IMG/VR virus record: IMGVR_UViG_3300027971_000232
Span: 1-23,077 of that record
DNA: 23,077 bases
Origin: a virus
Reading direction: 5' to 3' (one strand)
Shown: positions 21,024 to 23,077 of the stretch, in pieces
Position numbering within the stretch: the first letter of the stretch is position 1
Layout: the number at the start of each line of letters is the position of its first letter
The notes under the pieces: model-generated
Database searches by the model: none
The model's input: the letters and a program-made list of their open reading frames with translations, nothing else
What the model was told of the DNA's origin: nothing
Position numbers and translations under genes: made by a program

Positions 21024-22243
21024 TAAAAAGTACCGCTTTGTATACCATTAACGTCAAGCCAGAACTTTTGTGTTCCAAGGACTGATATTCCAAACACCCC
21101 AGATGTCGGCCTGAAGATTCCAGTTGTGCCTTCAGAAGAAAAGCTCAACGATGGCGCTCCAGCAGATCCGTTGGCCAGAGCAAGAGTAACTGCACCAGCG
21201 GCAATCGTTGATGCGTTGTAGAGGTTTACAGAGTCGCACAGAAGGATTACCTGCTGGCCTGCAGGAACTACCGCCGTGTACCCCCCCGACACTCCAGTCT
21301 GGAAAGTAATCGTGTACGCCCCAGTCGTCTGATTAGTGATGTAATAAACCTGAATAGTCTGAGGCAAGTTCACCACTACGTTGCCGGTTAGCGTCCCCGT
21401 GTACTTCTGAACAACATTGGCCGCCTCCGAGGAAGTGAGCGTGTACGGAGACCCGGCAAAGGTCACCGCCTTTGTCAACTGCGTGAAGTTGAACTCTGTG
21501 CTCTTGCCTAAACCAACCGAGAAGAACGCCGTTCCTGAACTTGAGATCAAGCACGAGTCAGCCGGCTGAAGGTCAAGCGAAGCGGCGCCGTTGATCAAAT
21601 TGCCGCCGCTTGGGGTTACCGCCAAGGTCCCGGTTCCGCCGTTACGAACTAAGAAGAACCAATCATTACCGAGAGTGGTGGCTGATGTCAGCGTCAGAGT
21701 TCCAGACCCGCCCGTCCAAACATAAGTGTTGGCACGATCGGCCGCCACCGCTATGTAATTTGACGAGAACGTCGTCACCGGTTGCGATTGGTTCAGCGTG
21801 TTGCCAATGGCCTTCAGGCCGTATCCGGCAAGTGTCGCAGCATTGGAGTTGGTCGTTGTCGCACCGAACGCTATGACACCCCACGTCCCCGTCGTATTCG
21901 CGTTTGCCGTGATAAATATGTACTGAGCGCTGCCACCAGACGAAGGGATCGAGACGATCGTGCTGGCCCCGCCAAAGGACTTGACCGTCAGCGTCACCCC
22001 ACCGGTGTTGTAGATCAGCGCATCCTGACCTACAGACACCTGATTTGCCGGTGGCATCCACAACTCATAAGCCGTGCTAGTCGTGCTGACCTGCATCACC
22101 CTCGCAGCAACAAAATCCGTGTCGTTGCCGTTCAGGGGCCACTCAAGTTGAATGGTTCCCGTGGTAGACGTTAAAGCGTAAGACGCATAGGAAACGTCAG
22201 TCGGCTGGATCACGTTTCCCGTGAAGGGACTGTTATAACTCAT
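21023..22243 (-). CDS. Putative tail fibre or spike protein
   Basis: 406 residues of beta-rich, Thr/Ser/Gly/Asn-dominated sequence with no cysteine-rich or catalytic motif. Recognisable tail-fibre units: GGVTLTVKSFGG, ANTTGTWGVIAFG, LAGYGLKAIGNTLNQSQPV, TGAYTITFQTGVSGG, VPAGQQVILLCDSVNLYNAS, and the C-terminal SAGAPSLSFSSEGTTGIFRP, which is common in phage fibres. It begins with an ATGA overlap to the adaptor gene and ends overlapping the nozzle-like gene by 1 nt. A host-recognition role is likely; the position between adaptor and nozzle genes is unusual. No intramolecular chaperone domain is seen. Confidence 0.72.
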   Translation of the reverse strand: MSYNSPFTGNVIQPTDVSYASYALTSTTGTIQLEWPLNGNDTDFVAARVMQVSTTSTAYELWMPPANQVSVGQDALIYNTGGVTLTVKSFGGASTIVSIPSSGGSAQYIFITANANTTGTWGVIAFGATTTNSNAATLAGYGLKAIGNTLNQSQPVTTFSSNYIAVAADRANTYVWTGGSGTLTLTSATTLGNDWFFLVRNGGTGTLAVTPSGGNLINGAASLDLQPADSCLISSSGTAFFSVGLGKSTEFNFTQLTKAVTFAGSPYTLTSSEAANVVQKYTGTLTGNVVVNLPQTIQVYYITNQTTGAYTITFQTGVSGGYTAVVPAGQQVILLCDSVNLYNASTIAAGAVTLALANGSAGAPSLSFSSEGTTGIFRPTSGVFGISVLGTQKFWLDVNGIQSGTF

Positions 22244-22875
22244 GAGTCATTTACCACGGTTTGACGGTCACCGACCCGCGTCAGATCTTCCTGCTTGAGT
22301 AATGCAATCGACTTGTCGTACATTGACTGCCATACCGGAATTCTTTCATCATTCTTCAAGAACGGCATAGCCTGCAGCAAAGACCCATAAAGCAGTGCCT
22401 GCGGAGCGTACTGCGTGAACCAGTTAGATTGATTCGCCGAATCCAGCGGCTGGTTGCGCTCATAGTACAGCACCTGAAACGAGTACGCTGCCGCTGGGGT
22501 AGGGGCCACGAGCCAATGAGTGTAGTCGTAGTCACAATAGAACGCAGGCAGTCCGGTCTGAGTGTCGTCTGGCCAATACTCACGCAAGTACTCATACTTG
22601 CGAAGAAACACCGGGTAGCGCTCGCCAGCCAGAGTGACGTTGAACGACACCGTCTTGCGCCACCGTGCAGGCTTGTCCAGCACAGGATTGTTTGCGGTCA
22701 TCGTCCCATCGGCCACCGTTAGGTTTCCGAGGAACTTGATCTCCGACGCAATGACCTGCTCCGCGAACATGATGAACTGCGGGATCTTGTCTAGCGTGGC
22801 CTGATCATTGCGCTCAAGGTAAGTGGCAATGTCATCGACCAAACTATCGTAGGTCATTACGCTTGCAACGGTCAT
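22240..22875 (-). CDS. Head-tail adaptor protein
   Basis: 211 residues. The opening TYDSLVDDIATYLERNDQATLDKIPQFIMFAEQVIASEIK is the helical N-terminus of phage adaptor proteins (the family including phage SU10 adaptor and T7 gp11-like tail tubular A proteins), which form a ring beneath the portal. The middle beta region carries RWRKTVSFNV and PAFYCDYDYTHWLVAPTPAAAYSFQVLYYER, also family-typical, and the helical end includes APQALLYGSLLQAMPFL. It overlaps the holin-like gene upstream and the fibre gene downstream by 4 nt each. Portal and capsid genes are expected beyond the right edge. Confidence 0.8.
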   Translation of the reverse strand: MTVASVMTYDSLVDDIATYLERNDQATLDKIPQFIMFAEQVIASEIKFLGNLTVADGTMTANNPVLDKPARWRKTVSFNVTLAGERYPVFLRKYEYLREYWPDDTQTGLPAFYCDYDYTHWLVAPTPAAAYSFQVLYYERNQPLDSANQSNWFTQYAPQALLYGSLLQAMPFLKNDERIPVWQSMYDKSIALLKQEDLTRVGDRQTVVNDS

Positions 22876-23077
22876 TTCGATGCTACCCCTTTGGATTTCT
22901 CAAAAGACCTCATGCCGCCAAACCCAAGCAAACCAGCAAGGAGCGTCATCAACTGCTCAACCTGCAAGTCAGGTGGAGGATTCAATCCCTTTGGAATTAT
23001 ATCGACTCCCTGCCCAAAAGCCCAGAGCCACTGCATTAAGGGGTAGCCAAGGAACTGGTAAGCCAGACCCAGAACCC
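22872..23077 (-). CDS. 3-TM holin-like protein, C-terminal part
   Basis: The window edge cuts this leftward gene; 67 codons before the TGA remain. Two hydrophobic stretches are visible, LGLAYQFLGYPLMQWLWAFG and EQLMTLLAGLLGFGGM, followed by RSFEKSKGVASK. The final helix plus FEK-x-KGV tail resembles the three-transmembrane holins of the gene-transfer-agent type (GTA_holin_3TM), which permeabilise the inner membrane for lysis. The assignment is moderate because the N-terminus is missing. Its stop overlaps the adaptor ATG (ATGA). Confidence 0.6.
   Translation of the reverse strand, partial: VLGLAYQFLGYPLMQWLWAFGQGVDIIPKGLNPPPDLQVEQLMTLLAGLLGFGGMRSFEKSKGVASK

Overview
The window is part of the genome of a tailed double-stranded DNA bacteriophage (Caudoviricetes). 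Genes are packed almost without gaps, most neighbours overlap by 1-10 nt (usually ATGA or GTGA), and strong Shine-Dalgarno sequences precede most starts. The structural genes fit a short-tailed, podovirus-like virion: an adaptor, a nozzle-like protein, a fibre-like protein and a run of large, low-complexity, internal-virion-like proteins, with no tail sheath, tube or classical tape measure. The set of a RusA resolvase, a Ref-type nuclease, a YdaS-like regulator followed by a YdaU/DUF1376 protein, and strong Shine-Dalgarno motifs suggests a proteobacterial host. The host and lifestyle cannot be fixed from this sequence; no integrase, terminase, portal or major capsid gene is present in the window.

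Region 1 (about 1-6473, leftward) is an early or replication operon. Read in transcription order it holds a YdaS/Cro-like regulator, a DUF1376 replication protein with a lambda-O-like cluster of repeats inside its gene, a 34-residue micro-gene, a zinc-finger primase fragment, a DnaB-like helicase, a RusA resolvase, then about ten small accessory genes of mostly unknown function, ending in a Ref-family HNH nuclease and the first codons of a further gene cut by the window edge.

Region 2 (about 6500-6584) is a divergent control region with promoter-like boxes on both strands and a perfect 6-bp inverted repeat over the rightward -10 box.

Region 3 (6585-9616, rightward) is a recombination and DNA-metabolism block: a small leader gene, a phage SSB-like protein with an acidic IPF-type tail, a zinc/HNH protein, a possible PD-(D/E)XK nuclease, a 46-residue two-helix membrane protein, a RecB/Cas4-like exonuclease, a short duplicated gene start and two small conserved proteins. 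It converges on region 4, and the leftward intrinsic terminator of region 4 lies inside the last rightward gene.

Region 4 (9609-23077, leftward) is a late structural operon. In transcription order: the end of a holin-like 3-TM protein (cut by the window edge), a head-tail adaptor, a fibre-like protein, a nozzle-like protein carrying two inserted beta-rich modules, a small conserved protein, a 1422-residue protein with a long Gly-Ser tract and a conserved C-terminal module, and three Ala/Gln/Pro-rich proteins that look like ejection or internal virion proteins.

The most interesting items are the candidate replication origin inside the DUF1376 gene, the 1422-residue repeat protein with its interleaved serine codon classes and duplicated helical module, the divergent operator, and the recent partial gene duplications at 1171-1620 and 9134-9250. 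I did not find a recognisable defence system, CRISPR array, tRNA or transposon.
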